A stretch of DNA of 64,000 bases from Blastococcus sp. LR1 (GCF_020166105.1 NZ_JAIUJY010000005.1:327679-391678); one strand, 5' to 3'; positions 1-8,981 are shown, numbered from the stretch's first letter. Notes: a model not told the origin generated them from the sequence alone. Translations and numbers: made by a program.

Positions 1-579
1 GACTTCCTCGAGCAGATGATCGCCATCCGCAAGATGGGCCCGATCGCCAACCTGCTCGGCATGCTGCCCGGGGCCGGTCAGATGAAGGAACAGCTCAAGC
101 AGCTCGACGACCGCGAGCTCGACCGGATCACCGCGATCATCCGGTCGATGACGCCGGAGGAGCGGGTCAACTCCAAGGTCATCAACGCCTCGCGGCGGGT
201 GCGCATCGCCAACGGCTCCGGCCGCAGCGTCACCGACGTCAACCAGCTGCTGGAGCGCTTCGCGCAGGCCCAGAAGATGATGAGCCAGATGGCCGGCAGC
301 ATGGGCCTGCCGGGCATGGGCCCCATGTCGAAGAAGCAGCGCGGCCGGCAGCAGCAGGCGCAGGCGGCGCGCGGCAAGGGCAAGAAGGGCAAGGGCGGCA
401 AGGCCAAGGGTGGTCCCGCCCGGCGCCCCGTGGGCGCGCCCGGCCTCCCGCCGGGCGCCGGGTTCCCCGGTGGCGGCAACCCCTTCGGCGGCGGGATGCC
501 CGGGCTTCCCCCGGGCCAGGGGCTGCCGGATCTCAGCAAGCTGAACTTCGACCAGTTCAAGGACGACCAGGGCAAATGA
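1..579 (+). CDS. ffh: Signal recognition particle protein Ffh, C-terminal part
   Basis: This is the C-terminal 192 residues of the SRP GTPase subunit. The reading frame is already open at base 1, so the N and G domains lie outside the window. The visible part is the methionine-rich M domain, which binds 4.5S RNA and signal peptides and starts around DFLEQM. It includes the RIANGSG RNA-binding helix-turn-helix and Met-rich helices such as QKMMSQMAGSMG. A low-complexity Gly/Pro/Lys tail of about 85 residues follows and is longer than in most Ffh proteins. The stop overlaps the start of the next gene by 4 bp (ATGA), so the two are probably co-transcribed. Identification is secure from the M-domain sequence. 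Confidence 0.96.
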   Translation, partial: DFLEQMIAIRKMGPIANLLGMLPGAGQMKEQLKQLDDRELDRITAIIRSMTPEERVNSKVINASRRVRIANGSGRSVTDVNQLLERFAQAQKMMSQMAGSMGLPGMGPMSKKQRGRQQQAQAARGKGKKGKGGKAKGGPARRPVGAPGLPPGAGFPGGGNPFGGGMPGLPPGQGLPDLSKLNFDQFKDDQGK

Positions 580-1661
580 CGGCGCCCGCGCTCCACCTCG
601 CCGGTGTGGTGCTCCCCGAGGGGGAGCACCGTGATGTCTGGGTGCGCGACGGGCGGTTCACGTTCGAGCCGGTGCCCGGCGCGGAGACGGTCAGCCGCGG
701 CGGCTGGCTGATCGCCGGCCTGGTGGACGCACACTGCCACGTCGGGATCCTGCGCGGCGGCGGTCACGCCGAGGACCTCGCCGAGGCCCGGGCGCAGGCG
801 CTCACCGAGCGGGACGCCGGGGTGCTGGCCCTGCGCGACTGCGGTTCCCCGGTGGACACCCGGGCGCTGGACGACGAGCCCGACCTGCCGACGATCATCC
901 GGGCCGGACGGCACATCGCGCGCACCCGCCGGTACATTCCCGGGCTCGGCATCGAGATCGAGCCCGAGGACCTGGTCGAGCAGACCCGGATCCAGGCCCG
1001 CCGAGGTGATGGCTGGGTGAAGCTCGTGGGGGACTGGATCGACCGCTCGGTCGGCGACCTGGCGCCCGAGTGGCCAGCCGACGTCGTGGCCGCGGCGATC
1101 ACGGCCGCGCACGAGGAGGGCGCCCGGGTCACCGCGCACACCTTCGGCACCGACGCCCTGCCGGCGCTCATCGAGGCCGGCATCGACTGCATCGAGCACG
1201 GCACCGGGCTCACCGAGGAGCTGATCGGCGAGATGGCCCGCCGGGGCACCGCCGTCGTCCCGACGTTGGTGAACGTGGAGAACTTCCCGGGCTTCGCCGA
1301 TGCGGGGGAGAAGAAGTTCCCGACCTACGCCAGCACGATGCGGCGGCTCTACGCGCACTCCGGTGCGGTGGTGCGGGCCGCGTTCGAGGCCGGTGTGCCG
1401 GTGTTCGCCGGCACCGACGCGGGCGGCGGCATCGACCACGGCGTGATCGGCGACGAGATCCGCGCGCTCTGCGAGGCGGGCATCCCCGCCGAGGACGCAC
1501 TGGCGGCCGGCTCGTGGAAGGCCCGGGAGTGGCTGGGTCTGCGCGGCATCGAGGAGGGAGCGCAGGCCGACGTCGTCGTCTACGAGACCGACCCGCGTGC
1601 GGACCTCGATGCGCTACAGCGACCGCAGCGAACGATCCTGCGCGGCCGGGTCGTCGCCTGA
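576..1661 (+). CDS. Amidohydrolase-superfamily metal-dependent hydrolase
   Basis: This is a 361-residue TIM-barrel amidohydrolase resembling the imidazolonepropionase/prolidase-like group. The first metal motif DAHCHVG lies near residue 52. Later metal or catalytic residues are visible in VTAHTFGTDA, CIEHGTGL and AGTDAGG. A small beta-sandwich surrounds the barrel, formed by the N-terminal LAGVVLPEGEHRDVWV and the C-terminal GAQADVVVYETDP. It starts at an ATG that overlaps the ffh stop (ATGA). An amidohydrolase next to ffh is also known in mycobacteria. The substrate cannot be read from the sequence; hydrolysis of a cyclic amide or a dipeptide is family-level inference only. Confidence 0.88.
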   Translation: MTAPALHLAGVVLPEGEHRDVWVRDGRFTFEPVPGAETVSRGGWLIAGLVDAHCHVGILRGGGHAEDLAEARAQALTERDAGVLALRDCGSPVDTRALDDEPDLPTIIRAGRHIARTRRYIPGLGIEIEPEDLVEQTRIQARRGDGWVKLVGDWIDRSVGDLAPEWPADVVAAAITAAHEEGARVTAHTFGTDALPALIEAGIDCIEHGTGLTEELIGEMARRGTAVVPTLVNVENFPGFADAGEKKFPTYASTMRRLYAHSGAVVRAAFEAGVPVFAGTDAGGGIDHGVIGDEIRALCEAGIPAEDALAAGSWKAREWLGLRGIEEGAQADVVVYETDPRADLDALQRPQRTILRGRVVA

Positions 1662-1709
1662 CGGTTCACTACAGCCGCTGTACGTTCTCGCTGCTCCGCC
1701 CCGAGCGCC

Positions 1710-3242
1710 TCAGTAGATGCAGCCGGTGTCCGCGGCCGTCCGGGCCTCGTCCCCGGCCGCCGGTGCGGCCGGGGACTCCGCGTCCGGAGCCTGTCCGATG
1801 CCGTTGAAGTCCGAGCCCAGGACGAGCTGCACGGTGCCCGGCGTCGCGTCGTCGGCAACCGTGACGACGGCGCCGGGGACGACGGCGGCGAGCCCGGCGG
1901 CCAGTGCCTCGTCGCCGGCGGCGTGCCGGATCTCGGTCCTCTCCAGGTCGGAGGAGGCGGCGTTGCCGGCGGAGGCGACGGTAAAGCCACCCGTCTCCAG
2001 CTCGTCGCGCGCCGATGCGGCGAGCCCGCTGATGCCCGAGCCGTTGAACACCGCCACGGAGACCTCGGACGGGTCGGCGGGCTCCGGCGCACCGCCCTCG
2101 GGTGCCGATTCCTCGGGCTCGGCCGACAGCTCCGCGAAGAAGGTGTGCAGCGTCTCGACGTCATCGAGCTCCACGATCGAGCGGCCTTCCTCGTCCCGGC
2201 CGTCGGGGTTGACGATCGGGATGGTCCGGAACTCGATGGCCTCGGCGGTGACCGACTGCATCTGCTCGGCCAGCTGGAGCAGGTCGAGGTTCTCGTCGAC
2301 GGTGAGCGAGTCGGCGGCGGCCTGGACCAGCTCGCGCTGCTTGCCCAGGTCGAGCAGCACCTCGTCGGAGAGCATCTTGCGGAGCACCCCGGCGATGAAG
2401 ACCTGCTGGCGGACGATCCGGTCGATGTCCACCCGCGGCAGACCGTGCCGCTGCCGGACGAACTTGAGCGCGTCGGCCCCGCTGATCGTCTGCTTGCCCG
2501 CGGGGAACACCGCGCCGGAGTAGAACGAGTCGTCGACGGCCTCGCAGAGGTTCACCTCGACCCCGCCCACGACCGAGGTCAGGTTGAAGAAGCCGAGCAG
2601 GTCGACCTCGGCGTAGTGGTCGATCTCCAGACCGGAGAGCCGGCTGATCGTCTGGACCAGGAGCTGGGCCCCGGCGGCCTGGCGCTCGCTCTCCGACGCC
2701 GAGTCCTCCACCCCGTGATAGCCGTAGGAGTAGGCGGCGTTGAGCTTGTCCTCGCCATGGCCGGGGATCTCCACGTAGGAGTCGCGGGGGAACGAGACGA
2801 ACGACGCGCCGGATCCGTCGGCGGGCACGTGCACCAGGATCATCGTGTCGGTGTTGACGCCGGAGTCGGTGCCGGCGTTGAGCTCCGCGAGCTGCTCCTC
2901 GGTCAGGTCGCTGCGGCTGTCGTTGCCCGCCAGCAGCAGGTTCATCGCCTCGCCGTCGCCTTCGTTCCCCTCGTTCGGGATGGCGTCGGTCCGGTTGACC
3001 GTCGCGTCGGCGACCTGGCCCAGGTACCAGCCCCAGCCGGAGCCGGCGAGCAGCACCGCTGACAGCACGGCGGCGACCGCGCGGCCGGCGCCCACGGCCC
3101 GGCGGCCTCGTCGGGCCGGCGGCGCCGGCCCGGCGGGCGTGCCGCCGCCCCGGGATCGCGGCGGTAGGCCGGCGCGCGGATCGAGGCGCGGGGGCAGCGG
3201 GCGGCCGGAGGGGGCGTCCTCCTGATGGCGGTCCCGACTCAC
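1710..3242 (-). CDS. LytR-CpsA-Psr (LCP) family cell-wall glycopolymer ligase with LytR_C domain
   Basis: LCP enzymes transfer lipid-linked glycopolymers onto peptidoglycan outside the membrane. In this 510-residue protein a basic/proline-rich cytoplasmic tail is followed by one transmembrane helix (VAAVLSAVLLAGSGWGWYL). The LCP domain then contains the expected motifs NLLLAGNDSRSD, DTMILVHV, FVSFPRDSYVEIPG, KLNAAYSYG and FVRQRHGL. The last 100 or so residues form a LytR_C domain (VSVAVFNGSGISGLA). I chose the GTG at 3242 because a GGAAGCGAGG-type ribosome site precedes it; an upstream in-frame start would add 16 residues. It converges with the amidohydrolase, and only about 50 bp separates them. 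Confidence 0.93.
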   Translation of the reverse strand: MSRDRHQEDAPSGRPLPPRLDPRAGLPPRSRGGGTPAGPAPPARRGRRAVGAGRAVAAVLSAVLLAGSGWGWYLGQVADATVNRTDAIPNEGNEGDGEAMNLLLAGNDSRSDLTEEQLAELNAGTDSGVNTDTMILVHVPADGSGASFVSFPRDSYVEIPGHGEDKLNAAYSYGYHGVEDSASESERQAAGAQLLVQTISRLSGLEIDHYAEVDLLGFFNLTSVVGGVEVNLCEAVDDSFYSGAVFPAGKQTISGADALKFVRQRHGLPRVDIDRIVRQQVFIAGVLRKMLSDEVLLDLGKQRELVQAAADSLTVDENLDLLQLAEQMQSVTAEAIEFRTIPIVNPDGRDEEGRSIVELDDVETLHTFFAELSAEPEESAPEGGAPEPADPSEVSVAVFNGSGISGLAASARDELETGGFTVASAGNAASSDLERTEIRHAAGDEALAAGLAAVVPGAVVTVADDATPGTVQLVLGSDFNGIGQAPDAESPAAPAAGDEARTAADTGCIY

Positions 3243-3403
3243 GGGCACCTCGCTTCCAGACGCGGCCCCGCGACGGGGGTGGCGACACATCTCGGACGTC
3301 GCTGGATGCTAGCGAGGGGGAGCCGCACCGCGGGCCCTCCGACACAGACCCCGGGCCTCTCACCAGGGGTGCAGTGACGAGGTCGCGCTGGTTGACTGCT
3401 GCC

Positions 3404-3574
3404 ATGGTCGAGCCACTGCCAGAACCGGATCCGTTGATCGACCCGAACGAGCCGGCGCCCGACGACCCGGGCGAGCTGCTGCCCGACACCCCGGACACGT
3501 TGCCGCCCCCGCCGATCGAGGCCTCGCCCGACGACCCCGGCGGCGATCCGGGCGGAGTGCCCGAGCCGGCCTGA
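3404..3574 (+). CDS. Small Pro/Asp/Glu-rich hypothetical protein
   Basis: This is a possible 56-residue acidic, proline-rich, probably disordered peptide beginning MVEPLPEPDPLIDPNEP. Third codon positions are almost all G or C, as in real genes nearby, but this can also arise by chance at such base composition. No clear ribosome binding site precedes the ATG; an upstream ATG at 3374 is in frame. No family was recognised. It may be real, or a random open frame in the LCP-proS spacer. Confidence 0.28.
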   Translation: MVEPLPEPDPLIDPNEPAPDDPGELLPDTPDTLPPPPIEASPDDPGGDPGGVPEPA

Positions 3575-3667
3575 GCGCATCGGCGATGTCGTGACCTACA
3601 ACTGGATCGCCATCGGCGGCGGCTTCGACAGCTTCGACGCCGGCTTCGCCCCCGGGGGAGGGATGGC

Positions 3668-3841
3668 GTGCAGATGTACACAGTCCGGGCGGACTGGCTG
3701 GCGGAGGCGTTCGTCGACGAGGAGGCCGGTGCCTGGCAGCTCGTGGTCCACGTCGTCGCCGTCCTGATGACGATCCACCGCGAGGCAGGGCTTCCCCTCC
3801 CGAAGTTCCGCCTGGGTGCGGGGGAGTACGTCATCGGCTGA
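3668..3841 (+). CDS. Small hypothetical protein (57 residues)
   Basis: This short ORF reads VQMYTVRADWLAEAFVDEEA and continues with a hydrophobic LVVHVVAVLMTIHREAG segment. The GTG at 3668 has a good GGGGAGGG ribosome site about 6 bases upstream; the ATG at 3674 is an alternative. The alternating hydrophobic and charged pattern looks like a folded small protein rather than noise. It lies 51 bp before proS on the same strand. No family was recognised and no function can be given. Confidence 0.42.
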   Translation: MQMYTVRADWLAEAFVDEEAGAWQLVVHVVAVLMTIHREAGLPLPKFRLGAGEYVIG

Positions 3842-3892
3842 CATCCGACGGCCCGCCGATAACGGGTGGCCCGTACCTGGGAGACTTCCTCC

Positions 3893-5641
3893 GTGCTCCT
3901 GCGGATGTCGAACCTTTTCCTGCGCACCCTGCGCGACGACCCGGCCGATGCCGAGGTCCCCAGCCACCGGCTGCTCGCGCGCGGTGGCTACATCCGTCGC
4001 GCCGCGCCCGGTGGCTTCACCTGGCTGCCGCTGGGCTTCCGCGTGTTCCGCAACGTCGAGCGCATCGTCCGCGAGGAGATGGACGCGATGGGAGCGCAGG
4101 AGGTGCACTTCCCGGCGCTGCTGCCGCGCGAGCCGTACGAGGCGACGAACCGGTGGACCGAGTACGGCCCCAACCTCTTCCGCCTCCAGGACCGTCGCGG
4201 CAACGACTTCCTGCTCGGCCCCACGCACGAGGAGATGTTCACGCTCCTGGTGAAGGACCTCTACGGCTCCTACAAGGACCTGCCGGTCTCGCTCTACCAG
4301 ATCCAGACCAAGTACCGGGACGAGGCGCGGCCCCGGGCCGGGCTGTTCCGCGGTCGCGAGTTCACGATGAAGGACAGCTACTCCTTCGACGTCGACGACG
4401 CGGGGCTGGACAAGAGCTACGCCGCGCATCGCGCCGCCTACATCCGGATCTTCGACCGACTCGGCCTGGAGTACGTGATCGTGTCGGCGATGTCCGGCGC
4501 GATGGGCGGGTCCAAGAGCGAGGAGTTCCTGCACCCGACCGCGATCGGCGAGGACACCTTCGTCCGCTCGCCCGGCGGCTACGCGGCCAACGTCGAGGCC
4601 GTCTCCACCGTCGTTCCCGAGGCGATCCCGTTCGACGGCCTGCCCGAGGCGCACGTCGAGAACACCCCCGACACCCCGACCATCGAGACGCTGGTCGCCG
4701 TCGCGAACGTGCTCTTCCCCGACGCCGGCTACACGGCGGCGCAGACGCTGAAGAACGTCGTCGTCACCCTCGTGCACCCCGACGGCAGCCGCGAACCGCT
4801 GGTCATCGGCCTACCCGGCGACCGCGAGGTCGATCTGAAGCGGCTGGAGGCGCAGGTCTCCCCGGCCGAGGTGGAGGCGTTCGCCGACTTCGACAAGCAC
4901 CCGGCCCTGGTGAAGGGCTACATCGGCCCGCAGGTGCTCGGCGCCGAGAGCGAATCGAAGATCCGCTACCTGGTCGACCCCCGCGTCGTATCGGGCAGCC
5001 GCTGGATCACCGGCGCCAACGCGCCCGGCAAGCACGTCTTCGACCTCGTCGCCGGCCGTGACTTCACCTGGGACGGCGTGATCGAGGCCGCCGAGGTGCT
5101 GGCCGGTGACCCCGCTCCCGACGGCTCGGGCCCGCTCGAGCTCGCCCGCGGTGTCGAGATGGGCCACATCTTCCAGCTCGGCCGCAAGTACGCCGAGGCG
5201 CTGGGCCTGAAGGTGCTCGACGAGAACGGCAAGCTCGTCACGGTCACCATGGGCTCCTACGGCATCGGCGTCTCCCGCGCCGTCGCCGCCATCGCCGAGT
5301 CCACCCACGACGAACTCGGCCTGGTGTGGCCGCGCTCGGTCGCCCCGGCCGACGTGCACCTCGTCGCCACCGGCAAGGACGCCGCCGTGTTCGAGGCGGC
5401 CGAGGCCCTGGCGGCCGAGCTCGTGGCCGCCGGCCTGACCGTGCTCTACGACGACCGGCCCAAGGTCAGCCCCGGCGTGAAGTTCAAGGACGCCGAGCTG
5501 CTCGGCATGCCGACGATCGTCACCGTGGGCCGCGGGCTGGTCGACGGCGTGCTGGAGCTGCGCGACCGCCGGTCCGGCGAGCGCGAGGAGATCCCGGTCG
5601 GCGACGCCGCCGCGCGGGTCCTCTCCGCCGTCCGCGGCTGA
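3893..5641 (+). CDS. proS: Proline--tRNA ligase (bacterial type with editing insertion)
   Basis: This class II aminoacyl-tRNA synthetase charges tRNA-Pro in the cytoplasm. The protein has 582 residues, matching the bacterial ProRS with an inserted editing (INS) domain. The catalytic core begins [14 protein letters not shown], and class II motif 2 is visible around [19 protein letters not shown]. The INS domain occupies roughly residues 220-400. Motif 3 lies around [10 protein letters not shown], and the anticodon-binding domain follows (ADVHLVATG to the end). I chose the GTG at 3893 because it gives the usual N-terminus ahead of [13 protein letters not shown]; an ATG at 3866 would add nine unlikely residues. 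The next gene follows after 5 bp. Confidence 0.97.
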   Translation: MLLRMSNLFLRTLRDDPADAEVPSHRLLARGGYIRRAAPGGFTWLPLGFRVFRNVERIVREEMDAMGAQEVHFPALLPREPYEATNRWTEYGPNLFRLQDRRGNDFLLGPTHEEMFTLLVKDLYGSYKDLPVSLYQIQTKYRDEARPRAGLFRGREFTMKDSYSFDVDDAGLDKSYAAHRAAYIRIFDRLGLEYVIVSAMSGAMGGSKSEEFLHPTAIGEDTFVRSPGGYAANVEAVSTVVPEAIPFDGLPEAHVENTPDTPTIETLVAVANVLFPDAGYTAAQTLKNVVVTLVHPDGSREPLVIGLPGDREVDLKRLEAQVSPAEVEAFADFDKHPALVKGYIGPQVLGAESESKIRYLVDPRVVSGSRWITGANAPGKHVFDLVAGRDFTWDGVIEAAEVLAGDPAPDGSGPLELARGVEMGHIFQLGRKYAEALGLKVLDENGKLVTVTMGSYGIGVSRAVAAIAESTHDELGLVWPRSVAPADVHLVATGKDAAVFEAAEALAAELVAAGLTVLYDDRPKVSPGVKFKDAELLGMPTIVTVGRGLVDGVLELRDRRSGEREEIPVGDAAARVLSAVRG

Positions 5642-5646
5642 CCCGC

Positions 5647-5988
5647 ATGGCCAGGGGCGTCGAGGAGCAGTTGGCGCTGAGCGCCCAGGTGGTCGAGCGC
5701 AACCTGGAGCTCGGCGACCAGGTGCACGCGCCGCGGCCGATCGACCACCTCGCCGGGTTCCGCAGCCGGAAGGCGGCGGAGGCGGCGGGGGAGGAGCTGG
5801 TCGCAGCGGGCTACCGCGTCGACGGGGTCTACCGGCGGTGGCTCACGGTCTGGCTGGAGTTCAGCTCGATGACCGCGGTGGACCACGCCACCGCGGCCGC
5901 GTTCACCCGCGAGATCGTCGCCATCGTGAACCGGCACGGCGGCACCTACGACGGCTGGGGCGGCTTCCTGGTCGGGTCCGACGACTAG
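5647..5988 (+). CDS. RraB-like protein (regulator of RNase E activity family)
   Basis: This 113-residue protein carries the RraB-type fold: FRSRKAAEAAGEELVAAGYRV, then a central strand WLTVWLEFSSM, then the family-typical ending HGGTYDGWGGFLV. In Escherichia coli RraB binds and inhibits RNase E. Whether actinobacterial members do so with RNase E/G is not shown, so the functional name is by family only. The ATG lies 5 bp after the proS stop, implying co-transcription with proS. It is followed by a repeat element and the rpsP promoter region. Confidence 0.72.
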   Translation: MARGVEEQLALSAQVVERNLELGDQVHAPRPIDHLAGFRSRKAAEAAGEELVAAGYRVDGVYRRWLTVWLEFSSMTAVDHATAAAFTREIVAIVNRHGGTYDGWGGFLVGSDD

Positions 5989-6000
5989 CTCTCGGCCCCG

Positions 6001-6070
6001 CCCGGGTCCGGCCTCGCTGCAGGGGCCCGCGGCGAGCTGGCGAGGCGTGGGGGGCAGTGAGGTCCTTCTG
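6001..6070 (-). repeat. Intergenic hairpin repeat, copy A (minus orientation)
   Basis: Read on the minus strand, this stretch starts with CAGAAGGACC (6070-6061). It continues through CTGCCCCC, AGCTCGCCGCG and CCTGCAGCG. The same blocks, in the same order, recur in copies B (41560-41630) and C (49983-50054). The outer arms CCTCaCTGC and GCAGcGAGG pair with one mismatch. The copy fills the gap between the RraB-like gene and the rpsP promoter. The 3' box seen in B and C is degenerate here. Its function is unknown. Confidence 0.6.
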
Positions 6071-6077
6071 CTTCTTC

Positions 6078-6213
6078 TGGCACAATGACTGGGCGAACAC
6101 GTCGGGTGCGGCCCTCTCACCATGCCCGCGCGTGTCCATCGCTCCGCCCCGGCGTACCCCCACACGCCGTCCGGCGAGCAACCACACTGCGTTCGAGGAG
6201 AACACCACACACC
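6078..6213 (+). promoter_or_regulatory. Putative promoter and leader of the rpsP operon
   Basis: A TGGCACAAT block at 6078-6086 resembles TGGCACAGT at 8841-8849 ahead of rplS, so the two may share a promoter type. CACAAT could serve as a -10, but no good -35 is visible. A GAGGAG at about 6195-6200 is the likely ribosome site, although it sits 13 bases from the GTG. Confidence 0.4.
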
Positions 6214-6714
6214 GTGGCCACCAAGATCAAGCTCATGCGCCTGGGCAAGATGCGCGCGCCGTACTACCGCATCGTCGTCGCCGACGCCCGCACCAAGCGT
6301 GACGGTCGTTCGATCGAGACGATCGGCAAGTACCACCCCAAGGAGGACCCCTCGTTCATCGAGGTCGACTCCGAGCGCGCGCAGTACTGGCTGGGTGTCG
6401 GCGCGCAGCCGACCGAGGCCGTCGCCGCCATCTTCCGGGTCTCCGGTGACTGGCAGAAGTTCAAGGGCGAGCCCGCTCCCGCGCCGATGAAGGTCAAGGA
6501 GCCCAAGCCGGACAAGAAGGCCCTCTACGAGGCCGCCGTCCGCGCAGGCATGGACGAGCCGACCACCGAGGCGACCACCGCCAAGAAGAAGGCCGCTCCG
6601 AAGAAGGCCGCCGCTGCCGAGGCTCCGGCCGACGCTCCGGCCGCCGACGCTGCTCCGGCCGCCGACACCGCTCCCGCGGCCGAGGCCGCTCCGGCCGAGA
6701 CGCCGGCCGAGTAA
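6214..6714 (+). CDS. rpsP: 30S ribosomal protein S16
   Basis: This is a structural protein of the small ribosomal subunit. Residues 1-90 are the conserved S16 domain ([48 protein letters not shown]). The remaining 75 or so residues are an Ala/Lys/Pro/Glu tail ([19 protein letters not shown]), the actinobacterial style of extension. The GTG at 6214 gives the family N-terminus ATKIKL; the frame is open further upstream, but that sequence does not match S16. It starts the operon rpsP-khpA-rimM-trmD-nudix, with a 3-bp gap to khpA. Confidence 0.97.
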   Translation: MATKIKLMRLGKMRAPYYRIVVADARTKRDGRSIETIGKYHPKEDPSFIEVDSERAQYWLGVGAQPTEAVAAIFRVSGDWQKFKGEPAPAPMKVKEPKPDKKALYEAAVRAGMDEPTTEATTAKKKAAPKKAAAAEAPADAPAADAAPAADTAPAAEAAPAETPAE

Positions 6715-6717
6715 GAC

Positions 6718-6954
6718 GTGCTCGAAGAAGCGCTCGAGCACCTGGTCAAGGGCATCGTCGACAACCCCGACGACGTCACCGTCGACCTGCTCACCAACCG
6801 CCGCGGCAAGACCCTCGAGATCCGGGTCCACCCCGAGGATCTCGGCAAGGTCATCGGCCGTGGCGGGCGCACCGCGAAGGCGCTGCGCCAGGTGATGACC
6901 GGTGTCGGCGGACGGGGCCTGCGGGTCGACGTCGTCGACACCGACGGGCGCTGA
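6718..6954 (+). CDS. khpA: KH-domain RNA-binding protein KhpA
   Basis: This 78-residue single KH domain has the diagnostic GKVIGRGGRTAKALR loop in an IxxGxxG context. KhpA proteins bind RNA, usually together with KhpB, and affect translation and cell division in several Gram-positives. The gene lies between rpsP and rimM as in most actinobacteria. It starts at GTG 6718, just 3 bp after the rpsP stop, so translation is probably coupled. Length and motif fit the family exactly. Confidence 0.93.
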   Translation: MLEEALEHLVKGIVDNPDDVTVDLLTNRRGKTLEIRVHPEDLGKVIGRGGRTAKALRQVMTGVGGRGLRVDVVDTDGR

Positions 6955-6978
6955 GCACGGCTCCTTGAGCACCAGCAC

Positions 6979-7524
6979 GTGAGCACAGAGAACGAATCCA
7001 CCGACACCGTGGTGGTCGGCCGCATCGGCCGGCCCCACGGTGTCCGTGGTCAGGCCACCGTCGAGGTGCGCACCGACGACCCCGACCTCCGTTTCGCCCC
7101 CGGCGCGGTGCTGTTGACCGATCCGCCGGAGCGCGGCCCGCTGACGATCGTCGACAAGCGCTGGCACAGCGGCACGCTGCTGCTGCAGCTCGCCGATCCG
7201 ACGGGCGCCGTCTTCGACGTCCGCGAGTCCGTGGACGCGCTGCGCAACACCCTCCTGCTGGTCCCCGTCGCGGACCTGCCGGAGATCGAGGAGCCGGACT
7301 CCTACTACGACCACCAGCTGGTCGGCCTCAGCGCGCGGCTGACCGACGGCTCGGTGATCGGCGACATCACCGCCGTCCGCCACGAGGCTCAGGACCTGCT
7401 GGTCGTCCGCCGCACGGGCGCTCCCGAGGCGCTGATCCCGTTCGTCTCGGCGATCGTGCCGACCGTCGACGTCGCCGGCGGGTTCGTGGTGATCGACCCG
7501 CCCGAGGGGCTGCTCGACCTGTGA
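6979..7524 (+). CDS. rimM: Ribosome maturation factor RimM
   Basis: RimM assists assembly of the 30S head by binding S19. This 181-residue protein has the N-terminal RimM barrel, with [18 protein letters not shown] near the start, and a C-terminal PRC-barrel ([29 protein letters not shown]). The length is typical. The start is GTG at 6979. Its stop overlaps the trmD start (GTGA), the usual rimM-trmD coupling. Confidence 0.96.
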   Translation: MSTENESTDTVVVGRIGRPHGVRGQATVEVRTDDPDLRFAPGAVLLTDPPERGPLTIVDKRWHSGTLLLQLADPTGAVFDVRESVDALRNTLLLVPVADLPEIEEPDSYYDHQLVGLSARLTDGSVIGDITAVRHEAQDLLVVRRTGAPEALIPFVSAIVPTVDVAGGFVVIDPPEGLLDL

Positions 7525-8342
7525 GCGAGCAGGGGCGTGAGCATCGCAGCGAGGAACGGGCGAGGAGCGGAGCGGCCCGCGGGAGCGAACCGACGACGCA
7601 GCGCGAGCCCTTTCGGATCGACGTCCTGACGATCTTCCCGGAGTACCTGGCGCCGCTGCGGCAGTCGCTGCTCGGCAAGGCCATCGAACGCGGCCTGGTG
7701 AGCGTGGGCGTGCACGACCTCCGGCAGTGGACCGACGACGTGCACCGCACCGTCGACGACGCCCCCTACGGAGGCGGCCCCGGGATGGTGATGAAGCCCG
7801 AGCCGTGGGGTCGTGCGCTCGACGCCGTCCGACCGCCTGGCACCCGCCTGGTGGTGCCGACGCCCGCCGGTCGCCCGTTCACCCACGCGATGGCGGTCGA
7901 GTGGGCCGCCGAGCCCGGTCTGGTCTTCGCCTGCGGCCGGTACGAGGGGATCGACCAGCGGGTCGCGGACTGGGCCGCCGACGCCGGGCCGGTCTCCGAG
8001 GTCTCCATCGGCGACTACGTGCTGGCCGGTGGAGAGTCCGCGGTGCTGGTCATGACCGAGGCCGTCACCCGGCTGATCCCGGGCGTCCTGGGCAACCGGG
8101 AGTCCGCGGAGTTCGACTCGCACGCCGACGGTCTCCTCGAGGGGCCCTCGTACACGCGGCCGGCGACCTGGCGGGGCCACGAGGTGCCGCCGGTGCTGCT
8201 GTCCGGTGACCACGCGGCCATCGACCGCTGGCGGCGCGGGGAGTCGCTGCGGCGCACCGCCACCCGCCGTCCGGACCTGCTCGCCGCCCTGCCCGAGGGC
8301 TCGCTCACCGATTCCGAACGGACGGCGCTGGCCGGTGACTGA
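7521..8342 (+). CDS. trmD: tRNA (guanine-N1)-methyltransferase TrmD
   Basis: TrmD methylates G37 next to the anticodon using S-adenosylmethionine, which prevents frameshifting. The conserved core begins [13 protein letters not shown]. The trefoil-knot SAM site is seen in [25 protein letters not shown] and [11 protein letters not shown]. In front of the core are about 32 extra charged residues ([20 protein letters not shown]) with no counterpart in standard TrmD. They are encoded by a repetitive GAGCG/GAGGA-rich stretch at 7521-7600. The GTG overlaps the rimM stop. A later start would leave a normal TrmD, but I see no better ribosome site. Confidence 0.95.
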   Translation: MSEQGREHRSEERARSGAARGSEPTTQREPFRIDVLTIFPEYLAPLRQSLLGKAIERGLVSVGVHDLRQWTDDVHRTVDDAPYGGGPGMVMKPEPWGRALDAVRPPGTRLVVPTPAGRPFTHAMAVEWAAEPGLVFACGRYEGIDQRVADWAADAGPVSEVSIGDYVLAGGESAVLVMTEAVTRLIPGVLGNRESAEFDSHADGLLEGPSYTRPATWRGHEVPPVLLSGDHAAIDRWRRGESLRRTATRRPDLLAALPEGSLTDSERTALAGD

Positions 8343-8835
8343 CCGGCCGGTCCAGCGGTCGACGGCGCGCGTCGTCGTCCTCGATCCGGCCGGCCGCGTG
8401 CTGCTCCTGGGTGCCCGCCTGCCCGATCCCTCCGTGCCGCCCGGCGAGGTGCTGTTCTGGTACACGCCCGGCGGGGGAGTGGAGGGCGATGAGACGCTGC
8501 GTGCCGCCGCGGTCCGGGAGCTGGCCGAGGAGATCGGGCTCGGCGTCGAGCCGGCCGCGCTGGAGGGCCCGGTGTGGCTGCGCCGGCACGTCGGGCCGTT
8601 CGGGCCCTACCTGTTCGACACCCGCGAGGCCTTCTTCGTGCTGCGCGACGTCGTCCACGAGGTCGTGCCGGGCGCCCTGACCGAGCTCGAGATCCTGGCC
8701 GACGAGCCGCACCGGTGGTGGACGGCCGACGAGCTGCTGAGCACCCCGGAGGCCCTGGTGCCGCGTGATCTGCCCGCCTTGCTGGCGGAGCTGCGGACCG
8801 GCCCGTGGACGGGGCCCCCGCGCATCGTCGACTGA
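8335..8835 (+). CDS. NUDIX hydrolase
   Basis: This 166-residue protein has a complete Nudix box ([18 protein letters not shown], then AEEIGL) near residues 45-68. The family cleaves nucleoside diphosphates linked to another moiety; the substrate cannot be deduced. A GTG at 8335 overlaps the end of trmD by 8 bp, so it probably belongs to the rpsP-trmD operon. The upstream frame stays open but does not resemble the family. A WWTADELL segment near the C-terminus is common in Nudix proteins. Confidence 0.88.
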   Translation: MTDRPVQRSTARVVVLDPAGRVLLLGARLPDPSVPPGEVLFWYTPGGGVEGDETLRAAAVRELAEEIGLGVEPAALEGPVWLRRHVGPFGPYLFDTREAFFVLRDVVHEVVPGALTELEILADEPHRWWTADELLSTPEALVPRDLPALLAELRTGPWTGPPRIVD

Positions 8836-8840
8836 GGATG

Positions 8841-8981
8841 TGGCACAGTAGAGAGTCGCTGCTGACCGACGGGACCGCTGTCGGGAGCTCCCCGTGGAGC
8901 CGCAGCTCCCCGGAACGGACAGCCGGGGCGTTCCGCTGTCCGAACCGAGAACGAGCCACCTGAGACTGAGGACTTGCCGAG
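8841..8981 (+). promoter_or_regulatory. rplS promoter/leader with two hairpins
   Basis: TGGCACAGT at 8841-8849 matches the block ahead of rpsP. Two perfect stems follow: GGGAGCT/AGCTCCC at 8883-8889 and 8904-8910, and CGGACAGC/GCTGTCCG at 8916-8923 and 8935-8942. Lacking a U tract, they could be a terminator for the trmD operon or an autoregulatory leader for L19. Confidence 0.5.

Larger units (their letters stand above)
3243..3892. other. 650-bp region between the divergent LCP and proS genes, with only tiny uncertain ORFs
   Basis: No confident gene is present. The left part should hold the LCP promoter, but I see no convincing -35/-10 pair. Two short + strand ORFs with GC-rich third positions are listed separately. 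A third, at 3591-3767 in another frame, looks coding only over its first 25 codons (TYNWIAIGGGFDSFDAGF). The three could be remnants of one decayed gene. No hairpin terminator was noticed. Confidence 0.5.

Noticed and set aside
78..1439. Open frame of 453 codons on the minus strand over ffh and the amidohydrolase
   Set aside because: Antisense shadow of two recognised genes.
3591..3767. Short + strand frame starting VTYNWIAIGGG
   Set aside because: Only the first 25 codons look coding; the rest becomes Cys/Arg/Ser-rich. It overlaps the better frame at 3668.
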